NCBI GenBank assembly: GCA_964476565.1
Contig: CAYZBG010000001.1
Location: forward strand, 95,238 to 159,237
Source: CAMAXB01 sp964476565
GTDB taxonomy: Bacteria > Verrucomicrobiota > Verrucomicrobiia > Opitutales > Opitutaceae
DNA: 64,000 nucleotides
Direction of reading: 5' to 3'
The notes beneath the pieces were generated by a model that was not told where the DNA came from, did not search any database, and saw only the letters and a list, made by a program, of their open reading frames with translations. The position numbers and the translations under genes are program-made. Shown one piece after another: positions 9,699-18,354 of the stretch. Positions within the stretch are counted from its first letter, which is position 1. Each line of letters opens with the position of its first letter.

Positions 9699-10775
9699 TC
9701 AGTTGCGCCCGGATTTGCCCGGCTTGGCACTGCGCGCCTCGATGAACTCGCGGATCACCTCCATGCGCTTCCGCTGCACCTCCTCCTGCTCAATTTCCTC
9801 GAGCGAGAGTTGGGCTTCATTGCGGGCGATGGCCTTCCGCATCTTTGACAAAGCGATGTTCTGCAGCTGCCGGATGCGTTCACGCGTCACCTTGAATTTA
9901 CGCCCGACTTCTTCGAGCGTGAGCTCGTCGTAACCGTCGAGGCCGAAACGATAGCGGAGGATCTCTGCTTCGCGAGGTTCGAGGGAATCGATCATCGAGT
10001 GCAGGTCGGAGGTGCGGGTGCGTTCGCTGAGCGACTCAAACGGGCTTGCGGCGTTCTCGTCACCGACGATGTCGCCGAAGGTGCCGGAGTCGCCGTCTTC
10101 GCCGATCGGGGCGTCGAGCGACGTCGGGCGGACGCTGACCGACTTCAAATGCGCGACCTTGTTGGTCGGGATCTGGAGCTCCATGGCGAGCTCTTCATCG
10201 GTGGGCTCGCGGCCGAGTTCCTCGGTCAAGGCCATGGCCGTGCGGCGCATCTTGGCGATCTTGTCGACCAGGTGCACGGGCAGGCGGATCGTCTTCGACT
10301 GATTGGCGAGGGCGCGCTTGATCGACTGCTTGATCCACCATGCGGCGTAGGTGGAGAGCTTGCCACCCTTGCGCGGGTCGAAGCGTTCCACCGCCTTGAT
10401 CAAGCCAATGTTGCCTTCGCTGATCAGGTCGAGGAGCGGGAGGCCGAAATCCTTGTAGTCCATCGCGATCTTAACGACCAGACGGAGGTTGGCAGAGATC
10501 ATGTGATCCCGAGCGGCCTTGTCGCCCTTGCGGATGCGCTTCGCCAAACTGACCTCTTCCGCCGGAGTCAGAAGGGGAGTCTTGCCAATCTCCTGCAGAT
10601 AAAGCTGGAGATTGCTGCGCTCGAGCGGACCGGTGTCCCGGCTGGCGGGCTCGTTCTTTTCGAGGAAAGAGGGAGGGGCGTCCGGCGCTGCCGTGACCAC
10701 CGCTTGGGTCGGCTCGGAGGATTCAACTTCGTCGGCGTCGGCGTACTTGCGGGAAGTGTTCGAGAGGGAAGCCAT
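9699..10775 (-). CDS. RNA polymerase sigma-70 factor (primary-like or RpoS-like)
   Basis: A group 1/2 sigma factor of 358 residues. Region 1.2 is YLQEIGKTPLLTPAEE, region 2 holds ISANLRLVV, DLISEGNIGLIKAVERFDP and STYAAWWIKQSI (DNA melting and -10 recognition), region 3 includes RLPVHLVDKI, and region 4 ends with the TLEEVGRKFKVTRERIRQL helix-turn-helix for the -35 box. Region 1.1 and the large non-conserved region of E. coli-type RpoD are absent, so it could be the short vegetative factor or an RpoS-like alternative. A Glu-rich tail follows region 4. It is monocistronic, with a terminator just after the stop. Confidence 0.93.
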   Translation of the reverse strand: MASLSNTSRKYADADEVESSEPTQAVVTAAPDAPPSFLEKNEPASRDTGPLERSNLQLYLQEIGKTPLLTPAEEVSLAKRIRKGDKAARDHMISANLRLVVKIAMDYKDFGLPLLDLISEGNIGLIKAVERFDPRKGGKLSTYAAWWIKQSIKRALANQSKTIRLPVHLVDKIAKMRRTAMALTEELGREPTDEELAMELQIPTNKVAHLKSVSVRPTSLDAPIGEDGDSGTFGDIVGDENAASPFESLSERTRTSDLHSMIDSLEPREAEILRYRFGLDGYDELTLEEVGRKFKVTRERIRQLQNIALSKMRKAIARNEAQLSLEEIEQEEVQRKRMEVIREFIEARSAKPGKSGRN

Positions 10776-11147
10776 GACGTAGGGGAGCTTTCAGGTGGGA
10801 GGTGGCGGAGGTGGAAAAAATTCCCGGACCGTTTTCTTTTTGACAGAAGGGGAGCGTAAATCGTTCCAGCGGGTTTGCTTGGCCTTTCACCTCTGGGGGC
10901 GATCGACCGGGCAAACCGTCCGAGGGCCACGATGGCTCATGGGGACCGGCCAAAGAGACCCGTTTGTCCCATTTGCGTCGTTTCATAGAAGAAACGAACC
11001 AGCGTCCGCAGCGGATGCGGAGACCGTGCGAAATTTTTGGCGGTTCGTCGCGAGGTGCCTGCGAACGCGCGGGTTGGAACGCCGGTCACTCCGTCAGAGG
11101 ACCTCTTGCCACACCAAACCTAGGGACGGACCGGGGAAGGGTGCGGC
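10776..11147. other. 372-base intergenic region without a supported gene
   Basis: This separates the sigma factor gene (start at 10775) from the end of trpE. It should hold the sigma gene's promoter, but no convincing -35/-10 pair was seen on that strand; a TTGACA at about 10841 on the plus strand has no partner. A short hairpin with arms CGTTTC and GAAACG lies at 10979-10996. Short open frames on both strands show no family signature. Confidence 0.6.
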
Positions 11148-12629
11148 TTACAACCGCTCCGCCATGGCGGCCGCCTTGAAGAGAGCGGACGCCTTGTTGA
11201 TGGTTTCCTGATATTCGGACACAGGCACGCTGTCGGCCACGACGCCTGCACCGGCTTGAATGTGGAGCTGCCCGTCCTTGAGCAAGGAGGTGCGCAGCAT
11301 GATGCACGAGTCGAGATTGCCGTCGTAGCCAAAGTAACCGAGCGCGCCCGCGTAGAAGCCGCGTTGCGTCGGTTCGTTCTCGGCGATGATCTGCATGGCC
11401 CGGATTTTGGGCGCACCGCTGACCGTGCCGGCGGGGAAGGTGGCGCGCATCAAGTCGTAGGCGTTGTGTTCGGGGGCGATGGTACCTTCCACCTGGGACA
11501 CGATGTGCATCACGTGGGAGTAGCGTTCGACCACCATCATTTCCGGCACATGCACCGAGCCATAGGCGCAGACCCGGCCAATGTCGTTGCGGGCGAGGTC
11601 GACCAACATGAGGTGCTCGGCCCGTTCTTTCTCGTCCGCCAGCAATTCCTTTTCCAGGGCAAGATCCTCCGCCGGGGTGGTGCCGCGCTTGCGCGTGCCG
11701 GCAATCGGACGAATCTCCACGCGTCCGTCCGTCAGCCGGACGTGGACTTCCGGTGACGCGCCCACGATCGCATACTCGCCGGTCTCGAGGATGAAGGTGT
11801 AAGGGCTCGGATTGACCGTGCGCAGCGCACGGTAGAGATCGAGTGCCGGACGCTTGAATGGTTTGGAGAAACGCTGCGATGGCACCACTTGGATGATGTC
11901 GCCGGAGCGAATGAATTCCTGGGTCGACTCGACCACCTGCTCGAACCGTTCCTGGGTGAAGTTGCCGGGCGGAACCTTGCCGGGTGGCGTGTCGACCAGC
12001 GGGGCGGGCGCGAGGGCGCGGGGCTGGCGGAGGAGGCCAAACAGATGCTCGAGCTCACGCACGGCCTGGGTGTAGGCCGCTCCCGCGTCGTCCTTGATGT
12101 GGGCGTTGACGCAGAGGCGGAGGGTTTGTTTCGCGCGATCGAAGATCAGCAGCGAATCCGAGAGCATGAAATAGAGCAGGGGGAGACCGAGTTCGTCCTT
12201 CTTCGCCGCGGGCACGGTCGACTCGATCCGGGTCACGTATTCATAGGCGATGAAGCCGACGGCTCCGCCGGTGAAACGTGGCAACCCGGGCAGGCGTACC
12301 GCCTTGTGGCCGCGCATCTCCGCTTCGATCAGGCTCAGCGGATCCTTTGGCGTAGGAACCGTCCGGCTTGCTCGGCCGGGCTCACGGATCTCGGTCGTTT
12401 CGGATCCGCAGGCAAAGATCTTGCGCGGGCGGCAGCCGATGAAGCTGTAACGGGAAAGATTCTCCCCGCCTTCGACCGATTCGAGCAGGTAGGAGGGGCC
12501 GCCTTCCCGAAGTTTCGCGTACGCCGAGACCGGGGTCTCGAAATCCGCCATCAGATCGGTGTAGACGGGAATGACGTTGCCTTGCCGGCTGAGCTCCAGG
12601 AAAGCCTCGCGGGTCGGAAAGATGGTCAT
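11148..12629 (-). CDS. trpE: Anthranilate synthase component I
   Basis: Chorismate-binding subunit that makes anthranilate from chorismate with ammonia supplied by TrpG. The chorismate-binding domain fills the C-terminal half: IRPIAGTRKRG, LMLVDLARNDIGRV, FPAGTVSGAPKIRAM and YQETINKA are all present. The N-terminal domain has the LLESVEGGENLSRYS element that binds feedback tryptophan in this family, so allosteric control is likely. It has 493 residues, full length. No other trp gene is in the window. No leader peptide rich in Trp was seen; the upstream side is occupied by the repeat element. Confidence 0.96.
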   Translation of the reverse strand: MTIFPTREAFLELSRQGNVIPVYTDLMADFETPVSAYAKLREGGPSYLLESVEGGENLSRYSFIGCRPRKIFACGSETTEIREPGRASRTVPTPKDPLSLIEAEMRGHKAVRLPGLPRFTGGAVGFIAYEYVTRIESTVPAAKKDELGLPLLYFMLSDSLLIFDRAKQTLRLCVNAHIKDDAGAAYTQAVRELEHLFGLLRQPRALAPAPLVDTPPGKVPPGNFTQERFEQVVESTQEFIRSGDIIQVVPSQRFSKPFKRPALDLYRALRTVNPSPYTFILETGEYAIVGASPEVHVRLTDGRVEIRPIAGTRKRGTTPAEDLALEKELLADEKERAEHLMLVDLARNDIGRVCAYGSVHVPEMMVVERYSHVMHIVSQVEGTIAPEHNAYDLMRATFPAGTVSGAPKIRAMQIIAENEPTQRGFYAGALGYFGYDGNLDSCIMLRTSLLKDGQLHIQAGAGVVADSVPVSEYQETINKASALFKAAAMAERL

Positions 12630-12638
12630 ACGTGGGAG

Positions 12639-12762
12639 AGTAGCGAGTAGCGGGTAGCGGGTAGCGAGTAGAAAAAGGCAACCTGGACCCGCGAGGGCAG
12701 GTCGCGAGGAGTTGCTTAAGGCCGGCGATATGCTCGCTGCCCGCTACCGACTACTCGCTACT
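12639..12762. repeat. Interspersed inverted repeat built on TAGCGAGTAGCGGG units
   Basis: The left arm (12639-12671) is a run of 7-base variants AGTAGCG, AGTAGCG, GGTAGCG, GGTAGCG, AGTAG. The right arm (12733-12762) is its reverse complement: 27 of 30 positions match. About 62 bases lie between the arms. Translated on the minus strand the unit reads as the well-known repetitive TRYPLPATRYS peptide, a sign of a dispersed non-coding element. It occupies almost the whole gap between glmS and trpE. An RNA from either strand could form a long hairpin. Confidence 0.8.
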
Positions 12763-12772
12763 GACTTTCTCC

Positions 12773-14623
12773 TCACTCCACCGTGACGGACTTGGCAAGA
12801 TTGCGCGGCTTGTCCACGTCGCAGCCGCGCGCGACGGCGATGTAATAGCTCAGCAACTGCACCGGCACCGTGGCGATGACCGGCAGCACGGCCTCATGGC
12901 AGTCCGGGATGAGGATGATCTCGTCCGCGAGCCCCGGCGGCAGTTCACAGCCCTCGGTCAGGATGGCGATGATCTTTCCTTTGCGTGCCTTGATCTCCTG
13001 CATCGATGACACGAGCTTGTTGAAGATCTCGCCCTTGGGCACGAAGAAGACCGACGGGCAGTCCTCGCTGATCAGGGCAATCGGACCGTGCTTCATCTCG
13101 GCCGCGGGATAGCCCTCGGCGTGGATGTAGGAGATCTCCTTGAGCTTGAGGGCCCCTTCGAGCGCGATCGGGAAAAGCGAGAGGCGCCCGAGGAACAGGA
13201 AGTCGTTGTAATGGGCGTACCGCTGCGCGATCTCCCGGATGCGCGGGGCCTGTTCCAGCGTGTGGCGTACGAGGTCCGGCACCCCCTTGAGCGCATTCAC
13301 ATATTGGATACCGTCGCTGAAGCTCATGTCCCGCATCCGCGCCACATAGAGGGCGAACATGGCGGAGATGAGCAGCTGCGAGGTGAACGCCTTGGTCGAG
13401 GCGACGCCGATCTCCGGCCCGGCATGCTGGTAGATGCCGCCGTCGGACTCGCGTGCGATCGTCGAGCCCACGCCGTTGCAGATCGCCATGACCTTGTACC
13501 CCTTGCGCTTCGCCTCGCGCAGGGCCGCCAGGGTGTCGATCGTTTCACCTGACTGGCTGATCACGAAGAAGAGCGAATGCGGATCGAGTGGCGAGTTGCG
13601 GTACCGGAACTCGGACGCGTAATCCACTTCGACCGGGACCCGCGCGAACCGCTCGATCAGGTGCTCGGCGACGAGACATGCGTGCCAGGCCGAGCCACAG
13701 GAGCAGAACACAAACCGGTCGATGGCCCGGAAGTCCGCCGCCGTGAGATTGAGACCACCGAAGTTCGCCGTACTGCCGTCCTCGGAGAAGCGTCCGCGCA
13801 TGGCATTCTCGAGCGCCGCGGGCTGCTCGAAAATTTCCTTCTCCATGAAGTGCTCGTGGATGCCTTTTTCCGCGGCCTCGATTGACCAGGTGACCTTGTC
13901 GATCACCGGTGCGACGTCCGCCTGATCCAGGGTGGTGATGGAAAAGTCCTTCGCCGTGACGTGGACGATCTCGCCGTCCTTCAGGTAAACGACGTTCTGC
14001 GTTCGGCTGACCAACGCGGAGACGTCCGAGGCGATGATGTTTTCGTCGACGCCTACTCCGAGGATGAGGGGCGAACCCTTACGGGCCGCGACGATCTCGC
14101 CGGGAACGTCGGTGCACAGCACGGCAATGCCGTAGGTGCCTTCGACATGGTAGAGCGTCTTGCGCACGGCTTCGAGGAACCGGCTACCCTCGGCGGGTTG
14201 CGGCTCTTTGGCGTAATGATACGCGACGAGATTGGTCAGCACCTCCGTGTCGGTCTCGGATTTGAAGGTGTATCCCTTGGTCAGGAGGAAGCGTTTGATG
14301 GCATCGTAGTTCTCGATCACGCCGTTGTGCACGAGGGCGATCTTGTCGTCGCTGCTGAGATGTGGGTGCGCGTTTGCATCGCTGACGCCGCCGTGGGTCG
14401 CCCAACGGGTGTGGCTGATGCCCGTCGTGCCCACCAGGGCGTGCCGCGCCGCCTCCTTGGCCAGCACCGCCACGCGGCCGGCCTTCTTCGCCACCTCAAT
14501 GCGACCGTTTTGCTGGATCGCCACACCGGCGGAATCGTAGCCGCGGTATTCGAGACGCTTGAGTCCCTCGATGAGAATGCCCGCAGCCTTCTGTTTGCCG
14601 ACGTAACCAATAATTCCGCACAT
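12773..14623 (-). CDS. glmS: Glutamine-fructose-6-phosphate aminotransferase (isomerizing)
   Basis: Makes glucosamine-6-phosphate from fructose-6-phosphate and glutamine, the first step towards UDP-GlcNAc for peptidoglycan and lipopolysaccharide. It starts MCGIIGYVG; C2 becomes the N-terminal nucleophile of the class II glutaminase domain (about 1-230). Two SIS sugar-isomerase domains follow, with SQSGETIDTLAALREAK and GRLSLFPIALEGALKLKEISY, and the end AKSVTVE is the conserved C-tail that closes the active site. Length 616 is normal. The 73-base upstream gap to divergent glgC is too short for a glmS ribozyme, and none is seen. Confidence 0.97.
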   Translation of the reverse strand: MCGIIGYVGKQKAAGILIEGLKRLEYRGYDSAGVAIQQNGRIEVAKKAGRVAVLAKEAARHALVGTTGISHTRWATHGGVSDANAHPHLSSDDKIALVHNGVIENYDAIKRFLLTKGYTFKSETDTEVLTNLVAYHYAKEPQPAEGSRFLEAVRKTLYHVEGTYGIAVLCTDVPGEIVAARKGSPLILGVGVDENIIASDVSALVSRTQNVVYLKDGEIVHVTAKDFSITTLDQADVAPVIDKVTWSIEAAEKGIHEHFMEKEIFEQPAALENAMRGRFSEDGSTANFGGLNLTAADFRAIDRFVFCSCGSAWHACLVAEHLIERFARVPVEVDYASEFRYRNSPLDPHSLFFVISQSGETIDTLAALREAKRKGYKVMAICNGVGSTIARESDGGIYQHAGPEIGVASTKAFTSQLLISAMFALYVARMRDMSFSDGIQYVNALKGVPDLVRHTLEQAPRIREIAQRYAHYNDFLFLGRLSLFPIALEGALKLKEISYIHAEGYPAAEMKHGPIALISEDCPSVFFVPKGEIFNKLVSSMQEIKARKGKIIAILTEGCELPPGLADEIILIPDCHEAVLPVIATVPVQLLSYYIAVARGCDVDKPRNLAKSVTVE

Positions 14624-14696
14624 AGTTTTACCCGTTTAAGCTCGCGAAGATAGGGGCCGCGCGGAAACTCGAGCAAGTCAATAGACCCCAGACCTC

Positions 14697-15986
14697 ATGA
14701 GTACTCAGAAAAAGGTGATGGCTGTAATCATGGGCGGCGGACGCGGCACGCGTTTGCACCCTTTGACCATGGAGCGCTGCAAACCGGCGGTACCCCTCGC
14801 CGGCAAGTACCGGCTCGTGGATATCCCGATCAGCAACTGCATTAACTCGGAGATCAACCGCATCTTCCTGCTGACGCAGTTTCACACCGCCTCGCTACAT
14901 CGCCACATCCAGTCGACCTATCATTTCGATCCGTTTGGTGGCGGATTCGTGGACATCCTCTCCGCCGAGCAGACGGAGAAGAATGCGGACTGGTATCAGG
15001 GCACGGCGGACGCCGTTCGGCGCAATCTTCAGCATTTCCGCAACTTCCCCCACGACTATGTGCTGATCCTGTCCGGCGATCAGCTCTACCGCATGGACTT
15101 CCGCAAGATCATCGCCGAACACGCGGCGAGCGGTGCCGACGTCACCATTGCGGCGATACCGTTCCCGGTGTCCAAGGTGGAGGGACTCGGTCTGATGAAG
15201 GTGGACGACACGCTGGCCATCCAGCAGTTCGTGGAGAAGCCGAAGGATCCGGCCGTGATCAACAGTCTGACCCTCAGCCCCGCGCTGGAGTCGAAGCTGC
15301 AGGCGGCCCAGCAGGGTGAGAAGCACTGTCTCGCCTCCATGGGCATTTATGTGTTCAACCGCGCGGCTCTGGCCGAAGCGCTGGCGAACACGATGACCGA
15401 TTTCGGCAAGGAGGTCATTCCCAGCCTGCTGGGGCGGAAAAAGCTGAATGCCCATGTCTTCGAGGGCTATTGGGAGGACATCGGTACCGTCCGTGCGTTC
15501 TTTGACGCCAATCTCGCGCTGGCCCAGCCGCTGCCGCCATTCAATTTCTTCGATGCGACGGCCCCGATCTACACCCAGGATCGCTATCTGCCGGCGTCGA
15601 AGATCAACAAGTGCTCGGTCGATTACGTCGTGATCGGCGACGGTTCGATCGTGGAGGACTCCTACCTCAAGCACAGCCTGCTTGGCATCCGCTCCTTTGT
15701 GCGCGCGGGCTGCAACCTCGAGGACGTCGTGATGATGGGGGCGGATTACTACGAGATGGACGACCAGATTGCGGCCAACGCCCGGCAGGGAGTGCCCAAC
15801 CTGGGCTTGGGCAACAATTGCCGGATCCGCGGTGCGATCATCGACAAGAACGCCCGTATCGGAAATAATGTTACACTGTCACCCGACGGCAAAGCGGACG
15901 GCACGTACGCGCACGGTGTCGTGGTTCGCGACGGCGTGCTGGTGGTGCCGAAGGGCGTGGTGGTTCCGGACGGAACGACGATCTAA
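14697..15986 (+). CDS. glgC: Glucose-1-phosphate adenylyltransferase
   Basis: Makes ADP-glucose from ATP and glucose-1-phosphate for glycogen synthesis. The nucleotidyltransferase domain opens with MAVIMGGGRGTRLHPLT, followed by KPAVPLAGKYRLVDIPISN and the sugar-site FVEKP. The C-terminal left-handed beta-helix (about 290-429) carries the allosteric part. The FDPFGG and GTADAVRRN motifs match bacterial and plant enzymes, and 429 residues is full length. It is transcribed away from glmS, and no other glycogen gene is adjacent. Confidence 0.96.
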   Translation: MSTQKKVMAVIMGGGRGTRLHPLTMERCKPAVPLAGKYRLVDIPISNCINSEINRIFLLTQFHTASLHRHIQSTYHFDPFGGGFVDILSAEQTEKNADWYQGTADAVRRNLQHFRNFPHDYVLILSGDQLYRMDFRKIIAEHAASGADVTIAAIPFPVSKVEGLGLMKVDDTLAIQQFVEKPKDPAVINSLTLSPALESKLQAAQQGEKHCLASMGIYVFNRAALAEALANTMTDFGKEVIPSLLGRKKLNAHVFEGYWEDIGTVRAFFDANLALAQPLPPFNFFDATAPIYTQDRYLPASKINKCSVDYVVIGDGSIVEDSYLKHSLLGIRSFVRAGCNLEDVVMMGADYYEMDDQIAANARQGVPNLGLGNNCRIRGAIIDKNARIGNNVTLSPDGKADGTYAHGVVVRDGVLVVPKGVVVPDGTTI

Positions 15987-15991
15987 ACCGG

Positions 15992-16015
15992 CGCGGCGGC
16001 CATCCGGCCGCCGCG
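15992..16015. terminator. Hairpin between convergent glgC and ychF
   Basis: A ten-base-pair GC-only stem around an ATCC loop lies six bases after the glgC stop and 50 bases before the end of ychF. There is no T-run on either side, so it may act as a weak bidirectional stop or only as an RNA-stabilising hairpin. Confidence 0.4.
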
Positions 16016-16064
16016 GCTCTGATGCGTTGATTCGTCGTCGGAGTACCGGCCGCTCTGTTCCGGA

Positions 16065-17168
16065 TCAGGTGTTGAACCGGAACAGCGCGACGTCGCCGTC
16101 GGCAAAAACGTAGTCCTTGCCTTCCAGGCGATATTTTCCCGCTTCGCGGGCGGCGGCGACACTGCCGAGGCGGGTGAGGTCCTCGTAGGACACGACTTCC
16201 GCCTTGATAAAGCCTTTCTCGAAATCCGTGTGGATCACCCCGGCGGCCTGGGGCGCCTTCCAGCCCTTCTTGATGGTCCAGGCCCGAACCTCCTTTTCGC
16301 CGGCCGTGAAATAGGTTTGCAGGCCCAGCAGGGCGTACGTGGCCTTGATCAGCGCCGAGACGCCGGAGTCGTCGACGCCGAGATCCTTGAGAAACGCCTT
16401 GGCCTCGTCCGGCGCTAGGTCGATGAGCTCTGATTCGATGCGTGCGCTGATCGGCACGTAGGCGGCGTCGTGGTGGGTGCGCACGTACTCGGCGACCTTC
16501 TTGACGTGCGGATTCTCCTCGGCCGTGGCGAGGTCGCTTTCGGCCACGTTGCACGCGAAGAGCACGGGCTTGGCGGTGAGCAGCTGAAAGAGCTTCATCA
16601 GCGCCTTTTCATCGTCGCTGGCGGCGAGGGTGTTGGCCGTCCGGCCCTCGTTGAGATGCGGCGACAGTTTCTCGAGCAGGGCGAGCTCGGCCTGTGCCTC
16701 CTTGTCGCCCGATTTCGCCTTCTTCTGCGTCTTGTCGATGCGTTTGGTCACGGCGTCGAGGTCGGCGAGCACCAGCTCCGTGGTGATCACTTCGATGTCC
16801 CGCACTGGATCGACGTTCCCCATCGTATGGATCACATCGCCATCCTCAAAACAGCGCACCACCTGGACGATGGCGTCGACCTCCCGGATGTTGGCGAGGA
16901 ACTGGTTGCCCAAGCCTTCGCCCTTGCTGGCGCCGGCGACCAGACCGGCGATGTCCACAAACTCGATCGCCGCCGGAATGACGACGTTGGTCTTGGCGAT
17001 CTTCTGCAGCACGTACGCGCGTTCGTCGGGTACCATCACCACCCCGACATTCGGGTCGATGGTGCAGAACGGGTAGTTGGCCGCCTCCGCCTTGCGCGAG
17101 CGGGTGAGGGCGTTGAAGAGAGTGGACTTGCCTACGTTGGGCAGACCGACGATGCCGGCTTTGAGCAT
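16065..17168 (-). CDS. ychF: Obg-family ATPase YchF/OLA1
   Basis: A ribosome-associated P-loop NTPase of the TRAFAC Obg group. The ATG at 17168 giving MLKAGIVGLPNVGKST is the family start. The G3 region is VDIAGLVAGASKGEGLGN. The usual NKxD specificity motif is replaced by CNVAESD, which is why YchF prefers ATP. A coiled-coil insert (about 130-165) and a C-terminal TGS domain follow, ending YVFADGDVALFRFNT. At 367 residues it is full length. It diverges from rpsP. Confidence 0.96.
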   Translation of the reverse strand: MLKAGIVGLPNVGKSTLFNALTRSRKAEAANYPFCTIDPNVGVVMVPDERAYVLQKIAKTNVVIPAAIEFVDIAGLVAGASKGEGLGNQFLANIREVDAIVQVVRCFEDGDVIHTMGNVDPVRDIEVITTELVLADLDAVTKRIDKTQKKAKSGDKEAQAELALLEKLSPHLNEGRTANTLAASDDEKALMKLFQLLTAKPVLFACNVAESDLATAEENPHVKKVAEYVRTHHDAAYVPISARIESELIDLAPDEAKAFLKDLGVDDSGVSALIKATYALLGLQTYFTAGEKEVRAWTIKKGWKAPQAAGVIHTDFEKGFIKAEVVSYEDLTRLGSVAAAREAGKYRLEGKDYVFADGDVALFRFNT

Positions 17169-17242
17169 AAGAACGGGCAACGTCGCGCCCGCACCGAGAT
17201 CGGTCAACGGCAAATCCGTCCGACTTTGGTCCCGCTGGGGGC

Positions 17243-17271
17243 TTGACAAGGCCAACGTTGTCTCGTGCAGT
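17243..17271 (+). promoter_or_regulatory. Candidate promoter of the rpsP-trmD-rplS cluster
   Basis: A perfect TTGACA is followed, after 17 bases, by TGCAGT, which matches the -10 consensus at three of six positions. It lies in the gap between divergent ychF and rpsP, 54 bases before the rpsP ATG. The exact -35 and ideal spacing support it; the poor -10 is the weak point. Confidence 0.4.
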
Positions 17272-17324
17272 CTCGTCCTTTTTCCAAACCACCCAGTCGT
17301 CCGCATCCGTCACCACGCATCTCC

Positions 17325-17579
17325 ATGTCTCTCAAGATCCGTCTTTCCCGCATCGGCTCCACGCACAATCCGATTTATCATGTGGTTGTCGCCGAAACCC
17401 GTTCCCGCCGCGACGGCCGTGCGGTGGAGATCCTCGGTACCTATTCGCCCCGCGCCAAGAACAACGCCCTCACGCTTGATGTGGCCCGCGTGGACTACTG
17501 GGTCAGCAAAGGTGCCACGCCCACGGACACGGCCAAGTCGTTGGTCAAGAAGGCCAAAAAGGCCGCTCCGAGCGCCTAA
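17325..17579 (+). CDS. rpsP: 30S ribosomal protein S16
   Basis: A primary assembly protein of the small ribosomal subunit. It begins MSLKIRLSRIGSTHNPIYHVVV and includes SRRDGRAVEILGTYSP, both conserved in S16. It has 84 residues with a Lys/Ala-rich tail. The start is the ATG that leaves the family N-terminus intact. It heads a cluster with trmD and rplS; the rimM gene that normally lies between rpsP and trmD is missing, and a terminator-like hairpin is there instead. Confidence 0.96.
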   Translation: MSLKIRLSRIGSTHNPIYHVVVAETRSRRDGRAVEILGTYSPRAKNNALTLDVARVDYWVSKGATPTDTAKSLVKKAKKAAPSA

Positions 17580-17603
17580 GGGCGCCTCCATTGCCTAGCG
17601 CGC

Positions 17604-17634
17604 AAGCCCCGGAATTCCACCGGGGCTTTCTTAT
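17604..17634 (+). terminator. Terminator-like hairpin between rpsP and trmD
   Basis: A nine-base-pair stem (AAGCCCCGG with CCGGGGCTT) with a seven-base loop is followed by a short, interrupted T-run (TTTCTTAT). It may stop part of the transcripts after rpsP and so lower trmD and rplS expression relative to rpsP. Confidence 0.6.
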
Positions 17635-17655
17635 GGGTCCGATCCGTCTGCCGCC

Positions 17656-18354
17656 ATGCCCTTGCACATCGATGTCCTGACGCTGTTTCCGCGGATGCTC
17701 GAAGGGTTTTTGCAAGAGAGCATCCTCGGCAAAGGCATCGAAGCCGGATTGCTGACCGTCAAGGTGCATGACTTGCGGACTTGGACGACCGATCGGCACC
17801 GTACGGCGGATGACCGTCCCTTTGGCGGAGGGGCGGGGATGGTCATGAAACCGGAACCGGTCTTTGCTGCGATCGAGCAATTGCAGACGCCGGGATGCCG
17901 TCGCATTTACCTGACTCCGGACGGAGTGCCGTACTCGGAGCCGTTGGCCCGCGAACTGGCCGGTCAGACGCATCTGATTTTGCTGAGCGGTCACTACGAA
18001 GGCATCGATCAACGGATTCGTGATCGGTTGATCGACCAGGAGATCAGCATTGGGGATTATGTCCTGACCAACGGGACTTTGCCGGCTGCCGTGGTCATCG
18101 ATGCGCTGGCGCGCTTCATTCCCGGCGTGCTCGGGGAAGAAAAGTCGTTGACGCACGAATCCTTCACCGGCAAGTTGCTCGACTTTCCTCAATACACGCG
18201 TCCCGCCGATTTTCGAGGTATGTCCGTGCCGGAAGTGTTGCTCTCCGGCAACCACGGCGAGATCGAGAAATGGCGGCACGCGCAGCGTACTGAGAAAACC
18301 CGCCAAGTCCGACCCGATTTATTCGAGAAACATCGTCATGAATCCCATCATTAA
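17656..18354 (+). CDS. trmD: tRNA (guanine-N1-)-methyltransferase
   Basis: Methylates G37 next to the anticodon in tRNAs that read CNN codons, preventing frameshifts. It is a SPOUT knot enzyme of 232 residues. Clear signatures are IDVLTLFPRML, DRHRTADDRPFGGGAGMVMKPEP, LLSGHYEGIDQRI and VPEVLLSGNHGEIEKW. One oddity is that the usual SGGELPA stretch in the AdoMet-binding knot reads TNGTLPA here. The 3' end overlaps the first 17 bases of rplS in another frame, so translation of the two is probably coupled. Confidence 0.95.
   Translation: MPLHIDVLTLFPRMLEGFLQESILGKGIEAGLLTVKVHDLRTWTTDRHRTADDRPFGGGAGMVMKPEPVFAAIEQLQTPGCRRIYLTPDGVPYSEPLARELAGQTHLILLSGHYEGIDQRIRDRLIDQEISIGDYVLTNGTLPAAVVIDALARFIPGVLGEEKSLTHESFTGKLLDFPQYTRPADFRGMSVPEVLLSGNHGEIEKWRHAQRTEKTRQVRPDLFEKHRHESHH

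Noticed and set aside
9029..9745. A 238-residue plus-strand frame
   Set aside because: It covers the reverse strand of the YCII gene and of a clear terminator, and shows no family signature.
10795..11211. A 138-residue plus-strand frame in the gap between the sigma factor and trpE genes
   Set aside because: It starts in the sigma gene's leader and runs into the trpE end on the opposite strand. Its composition is Arg/Gly-rich and no ribosome-binding site or motif is seen.
14624..14696. Possible glmS ribozyme upstream of glmS
   Set aside because: Only 73 bases separate glmS from the divergent glgC, less than the ribozyme needs, and no core motif is seen.
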